NCBI GenBank assembly: GCA_021432605.1
Contig: MU271146.1
Location: 1,488,001 to 1,552,000 of the forward strand
DNA length: 64,000 nucleotides
Direction: 5' to 3'
Source: Coniochaeta sp. PMI_546
Taxonomy: Eukaryota > Ascomycota > Sordariomycetes > Coniochaetales > Coniochaetaceae
The notes beneath the pieces were generated by a model that was given only the letters and a program-made list of their open reading frames with translations, had not been told where the DNA came from and made no database searches. The translations under genes were made by a program, and so were the position numbers. This document shows, one piece after another, positions 54,278 to 64,000 of this stretch. Each line of letters begins with the position of its first letter. The first letter of the stretch is position 1.

Positions 54278-56707
54278 ATGAGGTCCCGGATGACGGAGAT
54301 GGACAGCGATCGCAAGGCCTCGTCTACCGCTGCTAAGACCACGGCAACCATGGCTCGCAGTCTGCTCTCTTCCCCACCGAGGATGCCGTCAAGCCAGGCC
54401 AAGGAGAGGCGGAAACCCTCCATCACCCCTCGCAAGTTCCAGCGCTTCTTCACCCCTCGATCGAGGATCTCCAGCCAGCCGACAAGCGCCTCAAGTCGCG
54501 CCCTACGAGACCTGACAGCTTCAGCCCTTAACAGGTGCCAAACTCCTTCCAGTCCGCTCAAGGCGATCTCCGAGGACAGGGTTTGCGACGACATAGCCAG
54601 CGCCGCAGCAGTCAGGGCACCGAAGCGGCAAAAGATACAGCACACCCCCGAGACCTCACCGCTGCGCCCGACATTCACGCATGACTCCTCGCCACCTTCG
54701 GCAGACATATCGGTATCTCCTAGTCGTCGACGACAGCTGCTCAGCCCAATCCGATCTCTTCCGGCCAGCCAGTCGAGCCAGGATGCGGCAGACTCCGAGG
54801 ATATGATGTCGGAAGACGACGCGCCCTCCCTACCGGGGCCCGTCACCAGGACCGTGCCACTGCCGAGCCGCGGACTAGCTGCCCAGCTTGTGCAGCGCAT
54901 GACCGGAGGTGTACCCCGAGGCGGTCACCAACTGATGCGATGCCCGGTCGCAGACTGGCGGACGGAGACGGCGGACTTCTGTAGCCGACCAGAAGATGTG
55001 CATATGTGTCCGAGCAACGAAGGACCGGGACATTGTATACCCTTCAGTGTGGCCAGCTGTAACAGTATGTTTTGTCTCCCTCCAGCCCGCCAGATTCCTC
55101 CTCTTCGTCGATGCTAACACTCAACCACAGCCAACTCCCTCGTAGCCGTCGGCGACGAAGAAGGCTACATCCGTCTCCTGGATTCGAACAAGGAGTTCGC
55201 AAAGATTCATCTCGCCTTCCAAGCCCATAGCAACGCCATCATAGACATCGCCTTCTCCGAGGACGACTACCTCCTCGCCACGGCGTCAGGCGACCAGACC
55301 GGCAAAGTCGTAGACATGCTGACCCAGACCCCGATATCCGTCCTGGCCCACCACACCGCCTCACTCAAGCAGGTCCGCTTCCAGCCCGGCCGCGGCAGCA
55401 GTTCCGTTCTCGCTACCTCCAGCCGCGACGGCAGCATCCAGATCTGGGACCTCCGCTGCCGCAACGGCGCCGCCCCCGTGCAGGAGATACTCGACCGCCC
55501 GACCTCGCTCGGGTACCGTGCCCCGCGAAAGATCAACCCAGGCTGCGTCGTGAACAGCATCTACGGCGCCCACGCGCACCCGCCCCTGCACCGCTACCAA
55601 ACCCGTCAGAACCCCAACCTCCACCTGACCTCCCTCCCATCCTCAGCAGCGACATCCTCCGACATCGGCTCCCGCGGCGAAGTCCCCGGCCGCATAGGCG
55701 AGGTCTCCGTGACAGCCATCCAGTTCCTCCACCCGGGCCAGGAGCACCTCCTCCTCTCCGCCAGCGAAGCCGACGCCACCGTCAAGCTCTGGGACATCCG
55801 CTCCATCCAGACAGGCAGCAGGTCGCACCGCAGCTACCCGACCCCAGTCTCCCACACCCGCCAACCCGACAGCCACCTCTCCTTCCGCCCCTTCGGCATC
55901 TCGGGCCTGGCCCTGTCGGGCGACGGCGGCAGGCTCTACACCCTCTGCAAGGACAACACAGTCTACGCCTACAGCACCCCCCACCTCATCCTCGGCCACG
56001 CCCCGGAGCTGTCGAGACAGGCCGCCTCCGAACCCCCCCGCCGCGCCAAGCAGCCCGCCGCGGCCACCCAGGGCGGCGGCGGCCTCGGACCGATGTACGG
56101 CTTCCGCCACCCGTCCTTCCACGCCACCAGCTTCTACATCAAGGCCGCTATCCGCCCCGCCCGAGACGGCAAGCCCGAGATGCTCGCCGTCGGCAGCAGC
56201 GACGGGTGTCCCGTCGTCTTCCCCACCGACGAGCGGTACTTCCGCCGCGACCTGGGAGCCGGACTTGGAGCGCCACCAAACGGTGTCGACGGGAGGGCTG
56301 CTGGCGTCGTCAATCTGGCGAGCAGCTCCTTCTTCGCCGGTATGGACGCTGGTGGTGCTGGTGGTGGTGGTAGTAGTTCAGCGCCCGGGAGACGCTCAGG
56401 ACCACCACGTCTGGCGAGGACGAACAGCATGACCAACCTCTCCGCCCGGCTGAGCGATACCGTGCCCGTCTACAGGCCGTACGGCACCGCGCTGGTGCGG
56501 GGCCACGACAAGGAGGTCGGCCCGCTCTCGTGGACGCGCGACGGGAAGCTGGTCACCGTCGGCGACGACTATGCTGTGCGGTGCTGGGGCGAGGACCGCG
56601 AGGGGGCGTGTGATTTGAGGAGAGGGGGTGAGATCAACGGAAGACGGTGGGCTTGTGGGTGGGCTGATGTTGGGGAGGAGTGGGAGGGGGACGAGGATGA
56701 TTGGTGA
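54278..56707 (+). CDS. CDT2/DTL-like WD40 protein (CRL4 substrate receptor)
   Basis: Exons 54278-55064 and 55131-56707, 787 aa. Cdt2 family proteins recruit PCNA-bound targets such as Cdt1 to the Cul4-Ddb1 ubiquitin ligase. The first 230 residues are a disordered Ser/Pro/Arg-rich region (RSLLSSPPRMPSS, PRKFQRFFTPRSR). WD40 blades begin at the end of exon 1 and run through NSLVAVGDEEGYIRLLDSNK, HSNAIIDIAFSEDDYLLATA, TASLKQVRFQPGRGSSSVLA with SIQIWDLR, a blade with EADATVKLWDIRSI, and a last blade near the C-terminus (VGDDYAVRCWGED). The pairs of WDxR (WDLR, WDIR) are the DDB1-binding type, and the blade order fits Cdt2; other DCAF proteins are possible. The 66-nt intron has a GCTAAC branch. 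GC-rich third positions are marked in exon 2. Confidence 0.8.
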
Positions 56708-57218
56708 TGGGGTGTTTTTGTTGTTGTTGAAAGTGCTTGGTTGAGCCTTGTTTGGCTTAGGTGTATTGGTGTTGTTCTGATGATTTGACATACCCCCGCC
56801 TAGGAAAGCCTTTTTTTTTGTAATTTGTTCAGGGATGGATAGCCGGCGTCATTTGTCTGGCATTGGCATTTGGCATTGTTTGGGGACGGAGTTGGTTGTA
56901 TTATGGCATTGTACCAAGCTTAGGGTACTCACAATAGGGATTCAAAAGGGCGTTGTAGGTTGAATAGGTTAATAGGTTTCTTTCATCGAGGGTCGGCTAA
57001 TGACTGCTCATGTATCAGCTATTGTCCTGCTGACGACCTGGGCAAGAATCTCCCCGGCTCTCCCTGTCGCCATGATATACCAGCCACGCCTCAACCGCTA
57101 GGTCCAACATCATCTATTCACTCAAGTCCTACTGGGTATCATATCCTAAGATAAGGTAGAAATAACCTGAAAGTTCCACAAAGCACGTTCCCCGAGCCTC
57201 CCCAAGAAACGATGCGCT
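56708..57218. terminator. Shared 3' region, CDT2-like / heme-oxygenase-like
   Basis: 511 bp between convergent genes; T-rich just after the CDT2-like stop, including a run of nine T near 56812. No coding frame. Confidence 0.4.
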
Positions 57219-58700
57219 TCATCCTCGTGAATAGGCAACCGCAAACGCAACAGCAAGTCCCAGAGCCGAAGCAACCTGTATCCCGCGAGCCATGGTCGAA
57301 TCACTCCGTTTGCGCGGTGACACCTCAAGGTCATTACCAGTCGTCTCATTATCTGCTCCACGATCGTTCCGTGATTCCTGTTCCGTCGACTCGGTCGTCG
57401 AGAGGGTCCTCTTGGGTACAGGTAGCCTGGCATCAAAGCGCATAGCTCTGGCAAGCCTCTCGGCCAGGTCAGGGTCCATGTTGGAGCTGTCCGACCTCGT
57501 CCGGCCGCTCAGTCTGCGGGAGAAGGGGTCCTCCTTTTCGACTCGTGGCGAAGCAGATGCGAGCTGGACGGTGTGGCAGGACTTCTGCCTCTCCGTCTTG
57601 GGATCCTCGGCTTCATTTCCCGCCTCGGACTCGGGCGAGGAGGTGGATACGGACGAGCTCTCCTTAGAGTCCGGTTCAGTTTCCTCGGGCTGACTCCTCT
57701 TGGCGGCCCGATAACCCCGTTCTTTTGTGACGATAACGCTGTCTCTGATTCTGAACCCTGCCGATCGAGGGCTCAAGACCGAGGCGTCGACAGAGTTTAG
57801 ATCGCTCAGCTTGGTGTGACATACATCGTCCAGTTGGTTGATGACAAGGATTAGGTTCTCAAATATACAGATCGCTTCCTTGACGATATCCTCCCTCTCG
57901 CTCTCCGTCAGGAGGGGCCCTAAATTAGCCAGTCTCTGCTTGAACTCATGCTTGAGGTCCTCGCCATCTTGCGGGGTGGGGAAGTGGAAGAAGTCCAGCG
58001 GACCATGGACGGGCGCTGTCCGTTTCTGGCGGGAATCAGACTCTCCGGCCGTCCAGAACCCGTGCGCACCGGCACTCTCGAGGGTGGCTCTGATAAACCT
58101 CCCGCCCGAGAAGAGGGCCATGTACAGCACCCAGGCGTACGCCAGCAGGACGTGCGGGTGCTTCTCCGCCGAGCGGCGGATGTGCGACACGATCTCGCCG
58201 AGGCGGCCGTTGGTAGCCGCTTCTTCGAGGTGCGCTTGGAGAACAGCGTCGGACCAGCCGGTCAGGGAGCGGAGATCGGAGCGCAGACGGGCTGAGCGCA
58301 GGAGACCTGGGATGAAGAGCTGGTTCAGGATGGTGTAGATGCGCGGTGAGGGTTTTGGTCCGTGGGAGGGCTCGTTGCTCTGGTTTTGAAAGGGGAAGAG
58401 TCTTGGACCGCTTGCTCTCGGGGCAGATTCAGTTGGCGAGTCATCATGCTCGCTCTCATGGGCGTGGAGGGCTGCATGCCATAAGGACTCGAAGGAGATG
58501 TACAAGGGGGCGATGTGCAGGATGCCTTGCGTGTAAGCGGAGGGACCGTCCGCTCTGGGCGGGATTGCCAGCGGTAGACGCAGGAGGATGAGCTTGTTAA
58601 GCCTGGTGTGTACTGAGCGGGTTGCGATGTTAATGGCGTCGCCCAGGAACACGTCGTTGTTGTTGTTCTCGTCCGAGGACGAGATGTGGTTGGAGCCCAT
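57219..58700 (-). CDS. Heme oxygenase-like protein with C-terminal membrane anchor
   Basis: Single exon, 493 aa. Heme oxygenases open heme to biliverdin, iron and CO; many fungal relatives are diverged. The fold is suggested by SVHTRLNKLILLRLPLAIP, where His31 aligns with the proximal heme His of HO (VHTQAE in the animal enzyme), and by YAWVLYMALFSGGRFIRATL, equivalent to the distal helix with GDLSGGQ. The next 200 residues are low-complexity and acidic/Ser-rich (VSTSSPESEAGNEAED). The protein ends in one hydrophobic span (IQVASALGLAVAFAVAYSRG), a tail anchor like that of yeast Hmx1 in the ER. The ATG at 58700 is the first in frame. Whether it is catalytic cannot be read from the sequence. 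Confidence 0.75.
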   Translation of the reverse strand: MGSNHISSSDENNNNDVFLGDAINIATRSVHTRLNKLILLRLPLAIPPRADGPSAYTQGILHIAPLYISFESLWHAALHAHESEHDDSPTESAPRASGPRLFPFQNQSNEPSHGPKPSPRIYTILNQLFIPGLLRSARLRSDLRSLTGWSDAVLQAHLEEAATNGRLGEIVSHIRRSAEKHPHVLLAYAWVLYMALFSGGRFIRATLESAGAHGFWTAGESDSRQKRTAPVHGPLDFFHFPTPQDGEDLKHEFKQRLANLGPLLTESEREDIVKEAICIFENLILVINQLDDVCHTKLSDLNSVDASVLSPRSAGFRIRDSVIVTKERGYRAAKRSQPEETEPDSKESSSVSTSSPESEAGNEAEDPKTERQKSCHTVQLASASPRVEKEDPFSRRLSGRTRSDSSNMDPDLAERLARAMRFDARLPVPKRTLSTTESTEQESRNDRGADNETTGNDLEVSPRKRSDSTMARGIQVASALGLAVAFAVAYSRG

Positions 58701-59476
58701 GGTACGTAGGTGTTGACTAAGGGCAAGCCGTGTACAGGTAGTCAAAGGAGTGCTATTTCAGAGATATAGGGTAGGTAAACAATAGGTGAGTCTAGGAGAA
58801 CTCTATATGAAGTGGCGTGTAAGGCAAATGTAAATGAAAGTCAAGTAAAGTCTCGATAATCCGTTGCTGCTTCATGGTTGCAGCTGCACTGAGAGACCTT
58901 TATACGCTACTGATGAAGAAGAAGCGACAAGCCAGACTGTTCGCATAGTCAGATCATGATACGGATGGAGGTAAATAAATACCACAGGCGCCAGTAGCGA
59001 CGTGTCCCCACGGCAGAGATGGGATAAATTTAGAGCTGTGACTCGAGGAAGTCGAAGGAAGGCGCGAATATACGCGGGATTGAGAGATGTTCTTGGTGGC
59101 AGCTGCCTTGAATCGCCACGGCATTGCTAGGACTAGGTACTTTGTAACTCTAGTCTAAAGTCTAGCGTGCGTTAGTCGAGGCTACAGAGCACCAACTTAG
59201 GTTCTTATCAAAAGGCACGGTCAAGCAGTGGCAATGTTACTACAGTCCCCTGATTTCCTTTGCGTTCTCATCGCGAGTAAACGTGTAACATAAGGCATTT
59301 CATGATCTCATCATCAAAATGTCGCAAGGTAGGTACTCTACACGTGTACACGAATGTACTGCTGCAACGGCCCGTTCCGACTTCCATCCATTCTTGGCTA
59401 AAGCTGCATCTCACAAGAGTCGTGTAACCGACAAGACTTCCTAATGTTACTGAAGGTTGTCATCTTGTAGAAAATG

Positions 59477-59507
<31 letters not shown>

Positions 59508-59675
59508 GCACCGTACAGAGGCGGTCTGCTTAAAATACCAGATCTACCTGACTCTACAAGGCTATACCTTATGCACCTCTACCCAAATTCCAAAACGCCA
59601 GCCGATCGTTTCGACACGATCTTGTCCCAAACGCCAGTCAAGTGATAATGTACATGTACATGCTGTCCATTTTCT
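58701..59675. other. Intergenic with microsatellite
   Basis: 975 bp, no gene supported. Upstream of the heme-oxygenase-like gene and downstream of the transporter. Confidence 0.5.
59477..59507. repeat. TAA/ATA microsatellite, about 10 units
   Basis: A 31-bp perfect trinucleotide run beginning after GATGAT-like sequence; likely polymorphic. Confidence 0.95.
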
Positions 59676-61180
59676 TCAGGACGACTCTGGAGCGATTGCC
59701 TCACTCCTCGGCTCTTTCGGAATTTCTTCCTCCTTGCTCTCATGATTGACGAAGACGAACGACAGAAAGACAATCCCAGCTCCGATCCAGTAGATCCAGC
59801 TGGAGTACTGCTCGTACTGAATCATCTCCCCTATAAGCGACAGCGGTATCGTGAGCGACAGCCCAACCGTCACCACCAGAGGTGTGGTCAACAGCATCGC
59901 ATACGCCCACGACATGTCGCTGATGAAGGACGATACCGAGTTGAGCTGCAAACGGGCAATTGTTAGCTTTCTCGGGCTCTCTTCGTCCTGCCACAAGCCA
60001 GGTGAATGAAGAGTGGTCAAACTTACCATCAGAATCGCCCACACTTTTCCACTAGGCGGCAGAGCAAACGGCTCGATTCCCGTAAAATGCAATATAAAAA
60101 ACCCGGGCCACAGGAACAGCACGTTGAACAGGCCCACCAGGCCAAAGAACAGCGGCATGTCCACCCTGTCCTCGTTGCCCACGCTCCTCTTCATCACAGT
60201 GACATACATCCCGTAGACGATGGCACTGAAGAAGGCCATGGCATCCCCGATCGCGATCTGCGTCCGCGTCTTGTGCGGGAAGTTGCCGCGGTTGTCGTCG
60301 CTGGCCCCCGACAGGTCGATGCTCGATATGAGGATGACGCCCGCCATCGACGCCAGCACACCGATCAGCTTCCGGTACGTGAAGCCCTCCACCTTCATGA
60401 CGGCGCAGAAGACGAGCGTCCACACGCTGCTGGTCGACGTGAGGATGGTGACGCTGCCCACGCTCGTGTACTCGAGACACGCCGAGGCAAAGTAGTTGGC
60501 CAGGAACCACAGCATGCAGAACTCCAGGCTCAGCCATGCCGTCTCGCGCAGCGACAGCTTTTCCTCGGGTACCGGTAGGTCGAAGGCCTCCAGGCTGCCC
60601 TCGTCGTCCACGAGCAGCCTCTCGGCATCGTCGTCCGCGTCCTGGGCCGTCTTGTGGTGAGAGGGTGTGCCGTAACGGAGCTCCAGCCAGAGCTCGCCGG
60701 TCCGGGTCTTGAGGCCCGATAAGCCGTGTTTCGCCGTGTATTGTATTATCATTGGTATTAGGGAGACGGCGAAAATGGAGGTGTTGAGGTAGACGAGGAA
60801 GAATGGTTTGTCGTAGGTATGGTCCGAGAAGATATACTACATCGCGGACCAGTTTGTCAGTGCCCGTTCTTGTCTGACCGGTAATGTATCCAGCAGACCT
60901 GACTTACACTGGCGAGGAAATTGGAGGCCGTCCAGAGAAAGACAGTCACCAGCAGAAGGATTATCCCTAGCGTCCGCCGCGCAACACCCATGAGTCCAAA
61001 CTTGGCTCGTAAGCTACTGCCCTTCGATGCCGCTGTGCCCATGCTCCGTAGCGACGATGTGACCGATGCGCCCATATCGATACCGCGCTCCGAGTGCGTA
61101 CTCCTCCTCGTACCGACCTGATGGTACTCTGGACCCGGAGATGCCAGCTCGGCCGGCATCATCGGCTCCGCGGGAGCCAT
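59676..61180 (-). CDS. EamA/DUF6 drug/metabolite transporter (YML018C/THI74 family)
   Basis: Exons (minus) 61180-60908, 60836-60027 and 59945-59676, 450 aa. The family has about ten membrane helices; the yeast members Yml018c and Thi74 sit in vacuolar or mitochondrial membranes and the substrate is unknown. SLC35F5 is the human relative. Recognisable blocks: NFLASYIFSDHTYDKPFF across the first intron, LNTSIFAVSLIPM, SLEFCMLWFLANYFASACLE with YTSVGSVTILTSTSSVW (the EamA signature), GVLASMAGVILISSID, then LLTTPLVVTVGLSLTIPLSL. The N-terminal 70 residues are cytoplasmic and Ser-rich. The second intron (59946-60026, 81 nt) is in frame and stop-free; I remove it because the family reads LM-LNSVSSFISD there and because it has a GTAAGT donor, an AGCTAAC branch and TTGCAG acceptor. 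Confidence 0.88.
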
Positions 61181-62061
61181 GGCTCTTGCCTGTTGTGGTG
61201 CGCTACTGTCTGCGAACGACAGTGCTCGAGGGTTTGATGACTGTAAGATGTGCTTGTTGCGGCCTAAAGTCAGGGGTCCCGGAAGTCACGGGGCATCGCC
61301 AAGGGCGAGGACGGACGGATGCAAGTGTCGCGTGTCAATCAATGGCCGCGGTGATGGTGGGGCCGCGTCACAAGGCAGAAACGCTGGACGTTCGGTCGAT
61401 GCAGGAATCTATGAATGCGATACTGGGAGAGAGGCACGCGAGCGATGCAGGGGGGGAAATGAGCGACTGGATTTTGATCGTTGGTGAATGATGACCCTTA
61501 GGACTTGCCGTAGGGAGGCTGATGGAAGACGCTTGGTTTGAAAGTTTCATGCGCCAAAACGATAGATCAGCTGTAGTTCCCGGATCTGACGCCACAGCCC
61601 ACCGGAATCAGCTGCATACGGGACCGCTACTGTGTAACTGGGGCTCTTTTCAGACACATCGACAGTCAATTTAGGAATGAAGCCTTTGAAGGGCGACCGA
61701 ATGACAGATAGCACTACTACCTACAGTAGATTCGAATTATCCCCTCAACAGCACTTCAGTGGAATCCGTCCAGGCATATAAAGTAGGTAGTGATGACCTC
61801 TATTGGTGTCTCCTGGGAATTATATCGAGTCCTCCGTACTGAACCAAAATAAAAACGATGCAAACCGAAAAACGGGAACAAAAGAAAGGGAAGTATCATC
61901 ATCCACCAAGCTCCCAAGGCGTCGGGGGACTCCAAACTTGACATCCTCGCCTTCCGTGACCGAGACACCAACCATGCCTATCATACATTAGAAATACTTG
62001 CAATATATCCGTGAATGGGAATTCGAGACCGCATAACTGGTATCTTGCGAGCCTTGAACGC
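61181..62061. other. Intergenic: transporter promoter, YPT7 3' region
   Basis: 881 bp between two minus-strand genes. No coding frame supported. Confidence 0.5.
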
Positions 62062-62961
62062 TTAGCATGCGCACCCGTCCCGGTCGTTCTCAATGTGGAT
62101 ATTGATAGGGTCTGAGAACTCTCCGCTGAACTCCTCCGACTCTTCCTGTGCCAGTGCATTCCTCGCGATTACTGTCATTTTGCTGGTTAGTAACCCACGC
62201 TCGTGGCCGTACAGTGGTAGGGGGCGTGGCAGGTAGTCTTACCCTCAAACGCCTGCTCAACATTGATAGCCTCCTTCGCACTCGTCTCAAAGTAAGGAAT
62301 CCCTCCCTTGGACTGGCAGAACGTCATGGCCCGCTTCGTCGAGATCTGCAGACTTTGTCAGCAATCCTGGACCTTGGACGCCTATGTAGCTTGGTGCATA
62401 ACCCACCACTCTCTTGCTCTCTTCCACATCGATCTTGTTTCCCAGCACCACGAACGGGAAGGTATCCGGGTCCCGCGGCGATGCTTGGATCAGAAACTCG
62501 TCCCTCCAGCTGTCGAGCGCATCAAAGCTCTTGGAGTTGTTGACGTCGTACACGAGCACGCAGCAGTCGGCTCCCCGGTAGAATGCCACGCCTAGCGACT
62601 GGAATCGCTCCTGGCCTGCTGTATCCCAGAGCTGCATCGTCACCTGCCGGTCGTCTACCAGGACCTCGCGGGTAAGGAAATCGGCTCCGATCGTTGCCTT
62701 GTAGCTCGCGCTGAACTTCTTGTTGACCTAAGCCCCCCCACCCGGTCAGTACTGTTGTCGATATGGTAGTGGAACGGAAGATTAGGCATGCGGCCCAGTC
62801 ACTGAACGTACATATTGGTTCATCAAACTCGTCTTGCCTACACCACTGTCGCCGAGGATGATGACCTAGAAGCAAGAGCATAAGCCTACTACGCCCATCC
62901 AGGGGCTGCAAATCCATTTCAAGAGCTGTACCTTCAGGAGGACCTTCTTCCGGGACGCCAT
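62062..62961 (-). CDS. YPT7: Rab7 GTPase YPT7
   Basis: Exons (minus) 62961-62932, 62865-62812, 62727-62407, 62345-62243 and 62171-62062, 205 aa, the exact usual Rab7 length. Ypt7 drives HOPS-dependent fusion at vacuoles and late endosomes. All GTPase motifs are present: P-loop GDSGVGKT (15-22), effector Thr40, WDTAGQER (62-69, catalytic Gln67), NKID (125-128) and ETSAK (155-159). The tail ends Cys-Ala-Cys, the double-geranylgeranyl motif of Rab7. Four introns (66, 84, 61 and 71 nt) interrupt the first 30 codons and the C-terminal third; the last has a perfect ACTAAC branch. It is divergent from the gene at 63589. Confidence 0.97.
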
Positions 62962-63588
62962 GATGTCGGTAGCTGTGTCGACTGTTCGCTTCGGTGTTGA
63001 CGTCGGGAAGGCTTATCGGCGTGTCAACAGGATGTTGAGAGATCGGTCTGAGCAGCAGAGCAGAGCGATTATGCAACAATTCTGTATATGAGCGGGGCGC
63101 AGTAGATATTTCGTTGGGTATCAAGTCGTCGAGAAAAGAGTATCTTGCCGCCTGGTGTTGTTGAGGTAGAACAGTCCAAGTCGGGAAGCCTCAGTGCCGT
63201 CAAATGATGGAAGGCTAGAAGCTCTGCCACAAGCGACCAAAGGGACGGGAGCGATGACGGGAGCGCATGGAGACGTGAGCTAAAAACGGTGCACCAACCA
63301 CAACGGCCGCTTTCAGGTGGCCCAATCCGAAACCTGCAGCCGAAACCGGTTCCGCACATAGGTACCTCTAGACGGTGGTCTCCGTTATGTGACCCCACAG
63401 ACGGGTGACCTTGCTGACCTCGGTGAGAGCTAAGGTACAGTACCTTACCTTACTTTACATCACCAACCATAGCTCAAGTCCTCACCAAGCGGCTACACCA
63501 TGCATCCGAGTCCATGACAGTGACTGTATGCAGCTGAGCATCAGTCTAATGGAACACCAACTCGCACACGCTTCTCAGACGAGTGACA
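62962..63588. promoter_or_regulatory. Divergent promoter region, YPT7 / gene at 63589
   Basis: 627 bp between head-to-head starts; no coding frame supported. Contains a short CCTTACCTTACTTTAC tract near 63443. Confidence 0.45.
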
Positions 63589-64000
63589 ATGGCGGATGAG
63601 CAGCTCCTCAGCAGAGTCCACAGCCTCAGCGACCTCGAGCTCGCCTTCCTCCTCTCTCTGATCGCCCGTGAGCACTGCCAGATCCGCACCTCTTCTGCAG
63701 CCATACCGGACCTCGTCGCCGAATTGCGTCTCATATCGACCAAGATCTTTCGCCTCCAGCCGGCGGTCATCTCCTGTACCCCAAACACCACCCTCGACGA
63801 CTTCGCGTCCGCGCTTCTATCACACCCATCCTCCTCAACTGCGAACTCACCAACATCCACGTTCCGCTCTCCGTCGCCACTAGCTACCCGCTCGCCGCGG
63901 CATAAACACCAGCACAGCCAAGACGGCCCGTCCTCGTACCTCCACCACAGCTCCGCGGGGTATTCTTCCGCAAACCCGACTATAGCACCAGTGATCCTAG
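63589..64000 (+). CDS. Partial gene, N-terminus only (possible fungal ATPase of MoxR/ChlI type)
   Basis: An ATG frame runs 137 codons to the end of the window without a stop. It begins MADEQLLSRVHSLSDLELAF, then LLSLIAREHCQIRTSSAAI and DLVAELRLISTKIF, and passes into a Ser/Pro-rich stretch with ATRSPRHKHQHSQDG. The amphipathic start resembles fungal proteins annotated as magnesium-chelatase-like AAA ATPases, whose nucleotide-binding domain lies further on; that domain is outside the window, so the identity is only a recollection of the N-terminal pattern. The AAA Walker motifs cannot be checked here. Confidence 0.6.
   Translation, partial: MADEQLLSRVHSLSDLELAFLLSLIAREHCQIRTSSAAIPDLVAELRLISTKIFRLQPAVISCTPNTTLDDFASALLSHPSSSTANSPTSTFRSPSPLATRSPRHKHQHSQDGPSSYLHHSSAGYSSANPTIAPVIL

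Noticed and set aside
1-64000. Transposons, rRNA, CRISPR arrays or a biosynthetic cluster
   Set aside because: No transposase, integrase, long terminal repeats, PKS/NRPS modules or array structure seen on either strand.

Overview
The window looks like a nuclear contig from a filamentous ascomycete (Pezizomycotina, most likely a sordariomycete). I base this on moderately GC-rich DNA, genes split by short introns (48-123 nt) with GTAAGT-like donors and CTAAC-type branch sites, and protein families typical of this group: a CipC stress protein, secreted DUF3455, DUF4202, a SCAP-type sterol sensor, a fungal 14-3-3-like protein and a Q/P-rich WW protein. I recognise no rRNA, tRNA, transposon or CRISPR. 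The species call is inference from family content and gene structure only.

Layout. 1-4.4 kb: a decayed reading frame, then a two-exon orphan gene. 4.4-11 kb: a divergent pair, a VPS3/TGFBRAP1-type tethering subunit (-) and the Golgi golgin CASP/COY1 (+). 11-23.6 kb: a secreted DUF3455 protein (+), the AP-1 gamma adaptin (-), the tRNA m1A58 methyltransferase TRM61 (-) and a CipC-like protein (+). 23.9-31 kb: one uninterrupted exon of 7.05 kb encoding a 2349-residue Q/P/G-rich protein with an N-terminal WW-like domain and a repetitive N/Q/V/T tail. 31.9-39.1 kb: a cytochrome-b2-type L-lactate dehydrogenase ending in SRL, a DUF4202 protein, decayed coding sequence and a 14-3-3-like protein. 39-44 kb: gene-poor, with a second decayed frame and a small Cys/His protein. 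44-58.7 kb: SCAP (-), a JMJD7-type hydroxylase (+) tail to tail with the rRNA methyltransferase SPB1 (-), a CDT2-like WD40 protein (+) and a heme-oxygenase-like protein (-). 59.6-64 kb: an EamA/DUF6 transporter (-), the Rab7 GTPase YPT7 (-) and the start of an unrecognised gene running off the end.

Functionally most genes are housekeeping. Four act in Golgi, endosome and vacuole trafficking (VPS3-like, CASP, AP-1 gamma, YPT7), two in RNA modification (TRM61, SPB1), one in sterol/oxygen sensing (SCAP) and one probably in replication control (CDT2-like). They are independent transcription units, not operons. All splice junctions were assigned by eye from reading frame, donor/acceptor/branch signals and family sequence. 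Long gaps (11-14, 14.9-16.8, 34.6-38.1, 39.1-43.1, 47.6-49.5 kb) hold no gene I can support, but some contain long frames with few stops that look like gene relics.
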